This document shows, one piece after another, positions 34,860-47,563 of a stretch of 64,000 bases of DNA. Made by a program: the position numbers and the translations under genes. The notes beneath the pieces were generated by a model. It was not told where the DNA came from and ran no database searches. It was given only the letters and a program-made list of their open reading frames with translations. Source of the DNA: Erigeron canadensis. Its lineage: Eukaryota > Streptophyta > Magnoliopsida > Asterales > Asteraceae. The DNA lies in contig NC_057764.1 of the NCBI RefSeq assembly GCF_010389155.1, forward strand, positions 3,224,001 to 3,288,000, given 5' to 3'. The first letter of the stretch is position 1. Each line of letters opens with the position of its first letter.

Positions 34860-37800
34860 CTACAAGTAGAGAGAGGCTGCAAACACAATATCCCTCTTGA
34901 TCTTGGAAACGGCTTCTTCAAACTTGGCTTCAAGTTCAACTTCCCCAACTGATTTTGCGGCTAAGATTAACTGCTGGAGAATTTCTTCCATTCTCCTGAT
35001 ACCTCTGATCAAACTGCCTTCAAACACTGGTGTGATTTCCATGATCTCATAAAACTTGGACCCTTTTGCCCATGAATAAACGGCCTCCATAATATCCGGC
35101 CTGAATGAACTCACAAAACTTTCTACATCAATTTCCACCTGTCAGAAACAAATCAATGAATCTTAACTCACTTTATTTGAATTAACGACAATGAAAGGTG
35201 AATATAAACCGACAGACAAACAAATTGGAATTTCAACATAGATTTGTAGCTAGGGAGTTCGAATAGACGAACTTTCTATGGAGGGTAATGTCCTGGTATC
35301 GACTTTGGGTCAAGATTTATCTCGAAAGGGTCTAATTAAAATTAAATAGCTTGACAAGTGAACAGGTCAACTACTCGAATGCATTAATGGGGTTGAAAGT
35401 TGCTCAGATTCTAGTTTGATTTAATACCGCCAAAATTGTTGATGTTAATGATAATATGCATAGAAAAGAAAAAGATGAGTATTGCAATTGGATAACCAAT
35501 TTAACTACAAGAAATATGCTAAATCATTAAAATAAAGGAGTATTGCATTACGTTAAACCAACCAGACAAAAAAATTAGCTTCGCCATTTTCGTGGTCCAA
35601 AGAAACCCTTAGATTATCATCAAAAAAAAAAATTTTGTAAATCCAAAATAATGCTTAAAAAAGGTGATTTTTGAGCCAGATCAATTTACACAGCCTCGTT
35701 TCTCGGTGTACTAAAAAATAATCCATTACCCAACCCGCATGGCACCTCTAAAAGTTGCTCATATGAAAGAATTTATATATTTCATGAATCAAAAGTTGGA
35801 TAATAAAAGCAAAGATGAATAGCTTGTAACCTTGCACTCTAGCTGAACTGTAGCAATTCTTCGTGCAGTATCTTGCAATTGTGTGTAAAGCATGTCCAGC
35901 TCTTCCCTGGGCTTTTGAGCATCCTGAAGCTTCTCTTGCCACACAAAACAAGATAAAAGAGATACCATTTCTTCTATCTTAATGTCTTTGAATACACCAT
36001 TAAACATAAGTTCTGTTAGCACCAATTCATCGGCACTGCTAATTTCACAGGCAACTTTCCCCTTCAATTCCACAACATCCTCTCTAGTCACAAATCTGCA
36101 TCAGATAGCATATAATCTTAATTCTTGACAGAATATGCAAATGGGTTTTCTTGATTAGGCAATTTAACCGTTTACTTGTGAGCGGGTTTATTTGTGTTAT
36201 ATTTTATCTCCAACGGACCAAACAGGTAACATTCAACAAATAAACTTAAAATTTTGGTCCAATGAATTAGGATATTAAATGCTGAAAACCTCCTATATCA
36301 ATCTACCCAAGAAAAAAAAATTAACATCCAACAAATGATATTATCTACCCCTCTGGGATCATGCTCAATAATCTATTTTTTTATAAAAAGGTGCAAATAC
36401 CTGACAAAAAGTGTTGCAGGCCAACATGACCTGACCAATTCAACTACATCCATTGGGGGACACAGAATAGAGTCGATAGCAAAAAAAAAAAAGGCACCAA
36501 CCATAGACTTCAGTTCCCATCAATTGAAATCCATAGTCGCTACAACAATGACACTGTTATCCCACCTACTTAACCCATGCATCCTTCCCCTTTTAACACA
36601 TCTAACTAACATATTTCTAAGAAACGTATGATCAATTATGTGCAGGCACTTTAGGAAATGCAGGCCATGTGGCTCTCAGTTAAATTTTTTTTTTACCAAT
36701 AACAAAATAGATATAAGCTTTAAGAATAAGTAGCTTTACCCTAGTCTCCTTAAAACTCTTTTCCTTGCTTTGAGTTCATCTTTAAAGGCCAGAGCAGAGG
36801 TAGACCGCATTGAACTCTTGATCGTTTTTATTTGGGCAGTAATTTCCTTCTTCTTGTGCAATACTTTAAGCTTCTGCTCAATAAGTGGAGACTTTGCAAC
36901 TTCATGCTTCTCAAACAAGTTCTCTAGAGCCTCAATCTTGCGGACTGCCTTCCTGTAAGACCCACTTTGGACCTATCATATATAAGATGACATGAGAACA
37001 TGTTGACAAATTGGAACTAAAAAGCTGCAAAAGCAAAGTAAAAAAAATGCAACCTTCATGTCTTCTTCTGGGTCTAAGAGGGGTATCCCTTGTTTAGAAA
37101 ATCTTGAGAGAACTTCAGACACCTTTTTCAAAGTATTTTCTCGATTTTCCAATGGCAAAAGATCCTTCGCAATTATGAGACGGACACTACTCAAGCTATC
37201 TATCTGTTTGTATACAAAACGGGAATCAGAATTTGGTTCATGTAATGATCAATGAATAATTCAATGTTTATTACAGAGCAAATAAAAAGATATCCAGTAA
37301 CATTAGCATGAAGAATAACTAACAATCACAAAAACTAGAAGGGTTATTTTTAAACAAAATTCAACTCAATATGGTATGTGTCGTGGTATTACGATTATGG
37401 CAAAATGAAGTTGCAATGATCAATTTTTTATGTTTTAGTTATGCAGATTCTGCTTATGGTACCCCCGCAACTTAATCACCTATACGTGTGTATTGCGAAA
37501 AGATTGAACAAAAGGCCCAAACTCGTAGAAAGTCCGCCTTCGATTTCTAACATCTTCATATACTTGGAAGGTGAGCTTCAAGGAAATTTTTAGAACTAAA
37601 ACTAAAGGAGCGCTAGATGCGATTATCTGGGAATACTAAGACAAAGCTTACCTGCGAAACAGGAACAGAAACAACTACAGGTTCCCCGGGCTCCTTCAGC
37701 GGAACAATCTTGATTGTTTTCTTTGAAAGTTCGTCTCTAGATACTGCACATCTTGTAAGTATATCCACAGTGTAGGTTGCATCTTCTGGACTTTTATTTA

Positions 37801-40800
37801 TATCATCTGAATTACATAGACACAAACATATATTAGCTATTTGCCACTTCAAAAATTAATCCAGGAATTAAAAAACTAAAATAAATATGTGCGAACCTTC
37901 TGAAAGACCCTTTACCCTTTGAAAGTTGACTATAACACCCCATGTTACATGATCCTCAATTGAAAAGGCTAGAGTGCTTTCATCATTACTTACACAACGA
38001 ACGCATACAAGCCTGCCTGGCTGCAAAAATGGCAAGCAGTACTTGGGAGAAAAAATGATGTCCCGGACATCCTTCTTAAAGCTTCTATATTGCTGCAACA
38101 AAGAGTAGTAATTTTCTAAACTCTTCTCTTCTTCAATATGAATTGAATCCTTTTCCTCCTGAAGAGCCTTCATTTGTTTCTTCAAAACATAAATATACAT
38201 ACGCACTATTAGAGGTGGTAATTTCAATCTACTTATGAATAGGTGAATTCTGAATATATCTAAACTCTAACTGGTCAAACAAGTAAACACAAACAAATAC
38301 GCCAAAAAAGATAGCCAACCTCAAGGTCAGGAATGGCTCGGTCTGCTTGGAATTGATAGAATGAGTTCCGAAGCAAATTTTCTGGATCTCCATCTTCAGA
38401 TCGTAGTTGATTCAAAAGCATGTTATAGCTTAAATGGAAAGCACTGGAAAGGTCAACAATGAAAAGTCAGCTCAGGCTGAAAAGAATAGAAGTCAGCACC
38501 ATGAACAATGCATCCGTTCAATTTAGCCACAAATCCACTAGTACGCATTTGACCATCATTTCATTAGTAAGAAATGCAAACCTGTTCAAACAATCAGCAC
38601 TTCCTTTGACCATCATCTTAGCAGTGGATGGTTCCAACTTCTCATCAACCATAAGAATACACACACCACGATCGTCTATTCCTCGACGCCCCGCACGCCC
38701 ACTCATCTGTATATACTCCCCACTTGATAACCATCTAAACTTATCACCGTCAAACTTGCGAACATTTGAAAAAACAACTGTTTTTGCAGGCATATTAAGA
38801 CCTATGCTGAATGTCTCTGTGGCAAACAAGCACTGATACGACATGATTCAATATATACAGCTTATAAAATCTCAAAGTATATACTAATATAGGCAAATGC
38901 ATTATAAAGTAAAATGGATAAAGGTATTCTGAAGTTCCCATCCACACCTTGATTAGACCTTCTTGGAATAATATTTCGATGACTTCCTTCAATATGGGCA
39001 GCAAACCAGAATGATGCACACCTATTCCCCGCTTCAAGAGGGGGAGCATATTTGACACCTGTCAAAGCCAAAAAATAGGAATCACAACCATTAACCCCAC
39101 ATACATGTAAAAAAACAAGTCCATGCAGTTGTTAACATTATCATGCCTGGGGTAGCTTCTTATCATCATCCGATAACATGTCCATGGCACTCCAAAAGAT
39201 AGTCTCAGTGTTCACTTTCTCGTCATCCTCATTTAGATCCATCTTTGCCATCTACAGGATATTTTGAGATAAGAAATTGTAAGCTTGGCCAATATAGTAA
39301 CTACATGTGCAAAGAGCCAAAGACCATATAGTTAAGTGTTCGAGTAGTCCAGTAGGTTATGTACCAAGTCAAAAGAATAACTTCGGTACAGGTCAGTTTT
39401 TGGTGACCCACAACAGATTTTTTTTAAAACTTTGACTTTCGTAAATGATTGGTGTGCTAAATATATATCTGCCAAACTCTTTAAAGAAAAAAAAGATTCA
39501 GGAGGTTGTATGCATTAACAATAATACATATTGATCAAATTTTAGAGCAGTTTGTGATGAAGCCATGCATAACCTGACAATCCATTGATAGCTGAACTTG
39601 GCAAAACTAGCTCCTCTATATTAACAGCATAAAAGCCTTGAAAACGATCAAAAACACTACCACAATAAAATCCAAATAAAAGGCATGTACCTGCATTGCA
39701 AGGAATTCACATTCCCTTTTACTGAAGCTAAAGATTATGACAGGGTCATATTGGCGTTGAATAATCATCTTGACCATCTTAAATATGTCACTATCTTCAC
39801 CAGCTCTACCATTCACCAACCCCTTCTGCCATTTGCCACTATCTTTCTTCTCGTTGGCGGGAACAAGGGCGTTTAAAGCTTTTTGAAAACTATCCTCACG
39901 AAATTTTCCCTTTTCATCGACCACCAAGTATAAACCATCGCCACCAGTAGGAAAAAGGTAATGCTGAAGAGGCGTTGGCCGATAATCCGTATAAACAATA
40001 TGACAAGGTTGCTGATGAACCTGCAACATAGGTTATCACGTTCACTTAGCAATGGGACGTACTAATTTTCCTAACATATCCTCCTACTAATCCTCCTAAA
40101 GCTACAACCTCATGACACACGTAATCCACTAATTTTATATCATGAAATGATTTTATCGTGTAGTGATCTTGTTGTTAGGATGATTATTAAAAGGTCATTT
40201 TAGGAGGTCATATCATGACTCATTAGCAATAGAAAATCTATCTTATATTCAACAATATTATGACGAAAATTATAAATGATGTCAATGCAAGCATGGAAAA
40301 AAGAAATCCAATAATTCTATCTCATCACATGATTTTACCATGTAGTGATCTTGTTCTTAGGATGATTATTAGAAGATTATTTTAGAAGGACATATCATGA
40401 CTCATTAGCAATAGAAAAATCTATCTTATATTCAACAATAATATGATGAGAATAATAAATGATGTCAAGGCAAGCATGGAAAAACGAAAGGACATTGCTT
40501 GGCTGGCTCACCTTTGCAACCCAGTCAGCAAACTCCTTAGCATTTGGAACAGTAGCTGAAAGGAACACAAACCGAGCATTTTTCGGGGCCATAACAATAC
40601 TCTCTTCCCAAACCACACCTCTTTCTCTATCACGCATATAATGTACCTCATCAAATATGATCCATGCCACCTCCCTTGTGAGCTCTGATCCTTTGTACTG
40701 CATACTACGCCAGATTTCTGTGGTCATTACCTAAAAGATCTTCAAAATTTAGAAAGAAAAGAAAAAGAGATGATTTGACTCAGTATGATATAGACAGCAT

Positions 40801-42599
40801 TAAAGAATTACCAAGCAAGAAGCATTGGGATCAATAGTAACATCCCCGGTCATCAAACCAACATCTGAGAACTCTTCTTTAAACTCTCTATACTTTTGGT
40901 TACTCAGTGCCTTTATAGGAGAAGTGTATATCACTCTTTGCTTATTCTTCAGCGACATTGCAATAGCATACGATGCCACGACAGTTTTCCCAGCTGACGT
41001 ATGGGCTGATACCTTAAACAATGAAAATAAACCAGAAGAATGTATTACAGTTCTGAAAAATGTAGACATAATAATACCTCATTGCACACCAATAAAACAC
41101 ATACGTCATATACTTCCAATATTGCTATCAAGCAAACCAAATTATTAATTCTTAATTCGGATATGTAGGATATCATAGCATTATGCTCAATCACATTAAC
41201 TGTATGATTAAGAACAAAGAATCATATGAAGCTGCTCTTCCTACTTTAAGTCAAACTACAACAATTTTAAAGTTCCAGTTCACTACGAGTAAAATTTTCC
41301 TCCTTTTTATACTTTTTTCTAAGGTAACGATCATCTTAGATCGAGTAGTAGTTCCTTTAACTCTCTAGGTTCCCAATTACCAAGTCAGAAAGTTTTTAAG
41401 CAGTTACTGCATATCCAGTTACGCTTCAACTTCACAACTTATATAGATTCTACTATTCTATAAAAAGAAACCAAAAAAAAACACAGATACCATTCAAAAG
41501 TTACGTTCTCTAGAGACTTAAATCATATACATACACAAAACACATATATCTGTAAGTTCGGTAAACCAATGTATTATGTTGACATATAACCATAATTGTC
41601 TTTGACGGGCCATTCTGTAACTCTGGCGAGAAAATCCGTTAACCAGAAACACTCTTCCCCTTGACTGTTGTAAGTCGTCGGGTCCTGAAGCAGAATAGCA
41701 TACACAAGCATGCACTCAGCACAAACTAAACCTTGACCTTACTAATAGGACATTAACTAAAATCACCAAACATACAAGTATACAACTTTCTAACAAACAG
41801 ATACTACAACAATCAAATTAAACAAAAATGTATCGTATTAGCGTTTCATAACTACTGGCTTTTACTTCGAAATTATAAGTGTAATCCTTTGCTTAACACA
41901 AAAGTAAACAATCTCAGATATAGTACCCTTGCAGACCCATATCAAATTAATTAAAACAAATGCAAAATATTTAACTAGTCATTTTTTGTTAGAAAGTCAA
42001 TATATTCAGTAATTACTAACGAAAAGAGTATATTACAAGATATACTACTTTAGTATAATATCAAAACCTGTCTCCCCTCTCTTACACCAAAAACCACACC
42101 GTTTGAAACTTCGAATTTGGAAAAACCAAGAAACTATCTAGAATTATCCACTAAGGGCCATGGTAACAACCCCGGTATTTCCGCGTTGAACTAAAAACCG
42201 CTACGGGCATGTTAATTTTCGATACTATAGTTACGGTATGTTACTATGTTCAGTGTAATTTATGTAAACAAAACAATAAAAGAAATTAAAAAAATAATAA
42301 TAAAATTTAATTACCATAACAGATTCACCAGCATTTAAACAATGGATAGCTTCAGACTGAAAAGGGTCCAAAGTGAAAGGAAATTCCTTAGCTGGCTTCT
42401 TCTTCAATTCTTCTCCTCCTTCTTCTTCATTACTGGCTGCCACGTGGCGATTGACCACGTAATTCTGGGGATATGACACGTCATGAAGACAAGCAGTTAC
42501 GCCGTCAGCAGCATCTGTGTGTTGATGTTTGTGTGGTGGAGGGGTAGCATTTGATGGGCCTTCTTCTGCTGATTTTCTTTTATTATTGTTTATTTCCAT
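34860..42599 (-). CDS. MTR4: MTR4-type DExH-box RNA helicase of the nuclear exosome (996 aa)
   Basis: Fourteen exons, in coding order: 42315-42599, 40812-41012, 40512-40730, 39691-40020, 39147-39251, 38948-39058, 38582-38832, 38320-38443, 37897-38179, 37652-37806, 37054-37203, 36740-36972, 35831-36095 and 34860-35138. All join in phase, giving 996 codons plus stop. From memory Arabidopsis MTR4 is nearly the same length. Motifs: AHTSAGKT (Walker A), [15 protein letters not shown] (Ia), FDEVHYM (DExH box), LSATVPNA (III), [19 protein letters not shown] (V) and [12 protein letters not shown] (VI). The KOW/arch region follows, then the C-terminal helical domain ending [16 protein letters not shown]. 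The N-terminal sequence and CHDVSYPxNY-like segment ([12 protein letters not shown]) favour MTR4 over its paralogue HEN2. The protein unwinds RNA for the nuclear exosome and acts in rRNA precursor trimming. The intron after exon 5 has a GC donor. Intron 1 is about 1.3 kb. Confidence 0.95.
39059..39146 (-). other. GC-AG intron in MTR4
   Basis: On the minus strand exon 5 ends CTACCCCAG and the intron begins GCATGA, not GT. The exon ends in CAG, matching the strong consensus that GC donors need. The acceptor before GTGTCAAATATG is a normal AG. Confidence 0.85.
40138..40488. repeat. Tandem duplication in MTR4 intron 3
   Basis: Two units of about 165 bp (40138-40300 and 40320-40488) share GTAGTGATCTTGTT, CATATCATGACTCATTAGCA and TCTATCTTATATTCAACAAT. 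The second reaches within about 25 bases of the exon 3 donor. Confidence 0.85.
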
Positions 42600-42641
42600 T
42601 TGAATTTTTGATTGATTTGGCGTTGAAAGAGAGGGTTATTA

Positions 42642-42688
42642 TTAGGGTTTATGGTTAGGGGATTTGGGAAAGGAACAATAAACCCTAG
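42642..42688 (-). promoter_or_regulatory. Telo-box pair in the MTR4 5' region
   Basis: TTAGGGTTT at 42642-42650 and AAACCCTAG at 42680-42688 lie 43-89 bases upstream of the start codon. Telo-boxes (AAACCCTAA) are known in promoters and leaders of plant ribosomal-protein and ribosome-biogenesis genes. MTR4 acts in rRNA processing, so the match is sensible, but function is inferred. Confidence 0.5.
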
Positions 42689-42689
42689 T

Positions 42690-43829
42690 GGCAGCGGTAT
42701 GGAGACAGGTTGTTAGTGGGTGGATGGTTGAATTTGGTTTAGGCTAACCGGGGGGGCAAGGTCGTGTTAAATTAAATTAAAAAGTTAATACATGTAAACA
42801 ACTTTACATCAAACGATGATTTAAAGATCCGTGTTACGCGCTTCATGTTTTAAAAATATTGTTTGCATGTATTTTATAATCAGTTTTTAAATAGCTAATG
42901 AAAATTGTTTCACAAAACTATATTATTTAGCAGCTTATATATAAATAAATAAAAAAGCATAATAATAAATAGAAAAGAAGTAAAAAGTTTCAGGCCAAAT
43001 AACTTGTTGTTCTACGAAGATTAAAAAGTCCCTAAAATTAAGATATTAAAGTGTTTTAATAATTATTCTAAATCCATTAGAGTAATATTCAAAACAATTC
43101 ATTAGGCAAGATCTCTATTGTCTAATGCGTGTTTTGTTTAATCCCACATATGTATTTTGAAAAGTTCCAACAATATCACCTAAATATATATCAAAAGTAT
43201 AAAATAAACTGACAAATCTCACCTATTTTAATCCAGCCTCAAACTTTTACCCATTTTGGCTGGGCTTTCATTAGAAAAATAAAATAAAAATGTTATCAAT
43301 ATCTTTGAGCCAAATAACAGTATATTCCACTAAAAAAAACGTATCCAACTATACACATTTTTCTATCACATATATGAGGGTGGCTAAAATTATGTCATTT
43401 TGTGTATCAACTTTAAAAGTTGCTATTGTGATCAAGCTATACAATTTTAGCAAGCAGGAAAAAAAATAAACAATAGAATGGAAATTTTAGTAAATTGTTG
43501 AGTTATAACACATACCAATTATTTAACTGTTTATAGTCTCCTAAGTTGCATTTATTCAAGAGATATTGTTTAAATAAAGTTAATTAGCATGCAGTTCTTC
43601 ATAAGACATGGGTAACCTCCTAAATGGTTTTTACAATGCCATAGATATGTAAATCATATCTCAAACATGTGATTTACAATCTAATTATTCAAAATAAAAA
43701 ATATAAACAAAAATAATAAAATCAAACACATAATAAGAAAATCAAACCACCCAACTAATGTAATTTGACTAAAAGTTAACGCAACTTAACATGTGACTGA
43801 GTTGTATCTTTTGAAGCATCTTTTCTAAA
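42690..43829. other. Intergenic DNA, no gene recognised
   Basis: AT-rich upstream flank of MTR4. No convincing ORF, inverted repeat or RNA gene seen. Confidence 0.5.
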
Positions 43830-44500
43830 ACCTCTTTTCGATACAATTCCGCTTTTAACAATGTTTATACTATTTCTAGTGCCTATAGATACAACCTCGG
43901 CAGAGACATTGAGAATACCATGATTATCTAACTTAAAGCAAACCTTCACCTTTTGAACATTTGTAGGGCCGGCGGAATGCCATAAAGATTAAACGTGCCA
44001 AGGAAGATGTTGTCATCCTTATTATGCGTATTCCCATCTATCAAACAATTCTCCACGTCCTTAACACACATTTCAAAAAAGCCGGCATTTAGCTCCTAAA
44101 ACTTTGTGCGACTGAACTTTGTTCTTAAATCCACTCCATCATTGCTCTTGAATTCTCACTTAAACCCTTCTTGTTTTCCTTTTTCTTGTATTCTTGCACA
44201 CAATGGTCAACCATCAACTTGCCAAAATCTTCTCCACCTAAATGGGTATTCCCACCCACGACTTCAACAGTATTATTATGCTTATATTTAGAAGAGACAC
44301 GCCAAACGTACCTCCACCCATATCAAAGCTCAAAACTGTTTCTCTTTTGGGCAATATATGCATGCACTCTTATCAAGACCATATGCAATTGTGGCTGATG
44401 TTGGCTCATTGATTAACTGAATGACACTAAGGCCAGCCATCGTAGCAGAATCTTTGGTTACCTATCGTTGATTGTCATTGAAATATGCAGGGTCAGTTAG
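43830..44500 (-). pseudogene. HSP70 pseudogene, fragmented
   Basis: Reading the minus strand downward from 44496: PAYFNDNQR, a stop, then [31 protein letters not shown], a frame change, [19 protein letters not shown], another shift, then GGEDFGKLMVDHCVQEYK. Lower down are FFEMCVKDVENCLIDGN and LGTFNLYGIPPALQ. The last piece is KVCFKLDNHGILNVSAE after one more shift. These are the Hsp70 nucleotide-binding-domain blocks (AYFND.QR, INEPTAAAIAYGLD, D.GGGTFDVS, GGEDFD) and the start of the substrate-binding domain (GIPPAPRG, GILNVSAE), in correct order but with a large internal deletion and several frameshifts. The gene is dead. No introns are evident in this stretch, so it may be a retrocopy or a copy of an intronless member. 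Confidence 0.85.
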
Positions 44501-44504
44501 TGGC

Positions 44505-44830
44505 GGATCCAGAGATGTAGATGTGGGTATGCACTAGCGACAGATCTTAAAATTTTTATTGGAGGGGGCCTAGGATTTTTTTCCATCTAACGCTACAAAA
44601 ATTTTTCTATCACTATATTTTGTGTATTATATTGATCGGATCGGATCAAACAATAATAACACCAATAGAGTGGTTCTAAAGCATGGAACTTATTTGTAGA
44701 TATATAAAAGGCTAAAACTAAATCCACACATACTAATGAGACTAAGAGTCTGAAAGTCCAAAACTAATGCATGGGTATTCAATATATTATTATTAGGGAT
44801 AAAGGCATTAGAGTTTAACCAACTATGACC
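44505..44830. other. Intergenic DNA, possible dispersed repeat
   Basis: GTGGCGGATCCAGAGATG followed by GGAGGGGGCCTAGGATTTT resembles the block near 23330-23400. Nothing else recognisable. Confidence 0.3.
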
Positions 44831-44839
44831 AAAAGACTA

Positions 44840-45260
44840 TGTAATGTACACATCTACTCGACTTGCTATCTAGTGTAACCAACTATGTTTTTTGGGTTAT
44901 GCAATGTAAGCAACCGGCTACAAAAGGTTTCCATCCGGTTTCCATCATCATCATCATCCTTACTAGTCCAACACTCACCGGAAAAATTAAAATCGCGATA
45001 ACTTTGTTTTTTTTTTCAAATTAAGACTTGAAACTACCACCAATTGACACAAATTAAGACTTCAAACTACCACCAATTGACACAAAAATTGATCCCGCAC
45101 AAATCCTGACCAAAATTTTTCGAATCCAACGCTTGTTGGAAAAAATTGTGATTCGCCGAAAAATTAAAATCGCGATAACTTTGTTATTTCTTCAAATTAA
45201 GACCTGAAACTACCATCAATCGACTCAAATATTGATCCCGCACAAACCCTGAATAAGTTG
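44840..45260. repeat. Short tandem repeats (GCGATAACTTTGTT / TTGAAACTACC units)
   Basis: AAATTAAAATCGCGATAACT occurs near 44982 and 45161. AAATTAAGACnTGAAACTAC and its variants occur near 45018, 45051 and 45194. ATGTAATGTA/ATGCAATGTAA words at 44840-44920 recall the arms of the foldback at 9893-10545. Confidence 0.6.
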
Positions 45261-45659
45261 AAACTACCATCAACGCTTTCAAAATCGCAACTTTAGCCCA
45301 AACCAAGATTTTGAATAAGTTGAAAGGCGCATGGCCTACAAAAATGGTAGAATACCTACTGTACAGGATGCAACAACAGTGTGTTGCACATATATGTATT
45401 ATGTACATGCCTAGATTCTTCCAATATTGGATCAATGCCTCTATAGTAGGCAATTCTAGCTTAGTTATGAGTATCCTATAAACCCAAAAAGTAAAACACA
45501 TACCTATGATATAAGTACATTTAAACGATATTCCATAAATAATGGATTAGTATTTAGTAATATATAAAAGACATATGCAGAGAGGCATGTTAACAGAAGT
45601 GGATAACATGTATAAATATGAATGTTTCTTAGTTAGTTTGTCTTTAAACATCCTATAGA

Positions 45660-45830
45660 AAAATACTCGTATTAATTTCGGTACTACAAATTGGTTTCCC
45701 CATACCGAACCGATTAGTACCGATACCGAAAATGACCCAAACTAACAACCGATACCAAAACCGAATCCCCATCGGTACCGATTTTTGGTACCGGTACCGG
45801 TGCGGTTTTGGTACTTCGATAATTTTGCTC
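45660..45830. repeat. GGTACCG/CGATACC-rich low-complexity tract
   Basis: CCGATACCGAAA, CGGTACCGAT and GGTACCGGTACCGGT words recur, including overlapping GGTACC palindromes. Not part of any convincing ORF. Confidence 0.6.
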
Positions 45831-46959
45831 ATCCCTAGTCTTTTGTATGGATTCGGTTATGATCTTAGGGTGGGTAATGTTTTAAATGTTTATCTTCTAC
45901 AAAGTTTAACGTCATTTAACAAAAGTTTTCGAAAATTCAGATATTTAAATGACGTGAGGGCATGATTTTTGTTGTTCCTTCGTAAGCTCAAATGGGCCAT
46001 TAATAATAATTGGATTTGGTAATGCAAGTCTCCAACCTAACTTAGGGGTATTAAAGTATGTTGGACTTAAATTCATTGGATTTGGGGCTTATTTTGTCCA
46101 TTATACTTGGTTAGTAGACTTTTATTTTAATACACACATTGCTCACATACAAAGAGGATCTTCACATGAGTAATATTAATTGCCTTACATAACATATCGC
46201 ATTTCGGGCGCATTGGTTATTGATGAAAGGGAAACTCTACCGTTAAACGTGTTTGAGTTAAGCGTGTTTGGGTGACAACAGTGCCATATAGGTGACCATC
46301 TGCGAAGTTTATACTCGCGCAACAAAAAACAAGGTCGTTAGCCTGCGGCCAAAACGAATAATATTGTGTTGTAGTAAGATAGAGTGTGCTACAAGTGACA
46401 TCAGATATCTCATTAGGATTGTTGGGGTGTGTGGCACACTTGTACAACTCAAGGATGACGTTGAGTTGTTTTAAATGGGCTTGAAAGCAAACATCACAGA
46501 CATACAAGAGGGATCCCGAATATGGGTAATATCAGTAACCTTACATAACACAACATGTTTAGGCTGTTTAATATATATAACAATTACTGTTTTATATATG
46601 TGTACGTTATACACTAACATGCTTAGCTTGTATATGACAAAATTAAATCCACAATATTTTTTTTGTCATATTCAACTATGAAGTTTTAGATAATCGTAAA
46701 TATATATTAACACACTAGATATGAGTTTTAGATAGTTGGGAATTATATATCTATATCTATTGTCCTTTATAAAACAAATTTGCTTTCTATTTTAAGAAAT
46801 TCAGCACTTTTTTCAATATCTAAATATATTTAGAATAATTAGTTTTTGCACCTTATTATTTTTTGTATCTAATACTCGACTTATATTTGAAATGATAACC
46901 ACGGTTCGATGTCTCATCACTGCATCTCATGAAAGTATCCTAAATAATCTCTATTACCG

Positions 46960-47017
46960 TTACGACATCTCACGCGTTATAAACCGTTGCCGCTGCAACG
47001 CGCGGGCACCCTTCTAG
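46960..47017 (+). mobile_element. Probable Helitron 3' terminus
   Basis: GTTGCCGCTGCAAC forms a 5-bp stem (GTTGC/GCAAC) and is followed by GCGCGGGCACCCTTCTAG and then T. A small GC-rich hairpin some 20 bases before a terminal CTAG, followed by T, is the Helitron 3'-end signature. I could not place the 5' (TC) end in the AT-rich sequence upstream. Confidence 0.6.
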
Positions 47018-47271
47018 TTTGTATAGTGCATAGAAAAACTAGAACTAAGTGCCAATGTATCCGATTTGACACATTTTGTAAACTAGGTGCCCATTCAACA
47101 CGTTTTAGGCTTTTTTCCATATCTTTTGTTCAAACTTTCTTATGGTTTTTTTCCAACTTAAACTTGTAGTTATAATTAGGAAAGAAAGGTGCAATTGACA
47201 ATTCCACATTCAATTTGCTTTGCTTAGCCAACAGATTTCTCTTCCCTTTTCACCTTCACTACTCAACCTCT

Positions 47272-47563
47272 TGAAGCAAATATATATAAAAACAAACAAA
47301 TATAAAAATAAAATAAAAATAAAAATATAAAAAAATATATAAATATAGCCTGCCGACGATCCTACGTCACCAAAATCCTCATCATCACCACCGTCTTCTC
47401 ACTTAATAAGATCTACAAAAATCAGTATTGCCATTCACGTTTTCTACTCACTCACACCAACATTTTTTTTTAAAGATCTCTCAATAATTTTTTTTTTTAT
47501 TTCACATCTTTCTCTCTGCAAATACAAATATATAGATATATAGAAATATAGATATAGATAGAG
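47272..47563 (+). promoter_or_regulatory. Dymeclin promoter/5' leader region
   Basis: TATATATAAAAAC near 47280 is a candidate TATA element. A pyrimidine-rich stretch and a GATATAGATAGAG repeat lead into the ATG at 47564. The transcription start is not determined. Confidence 0.35.

Noticed and set aside
45660..45830. GGTACCG repeats as a regulatory cluster
   Set aside because: Overlapping low-complexity words with no gene start nearby; simple-repeat origin is more likely.
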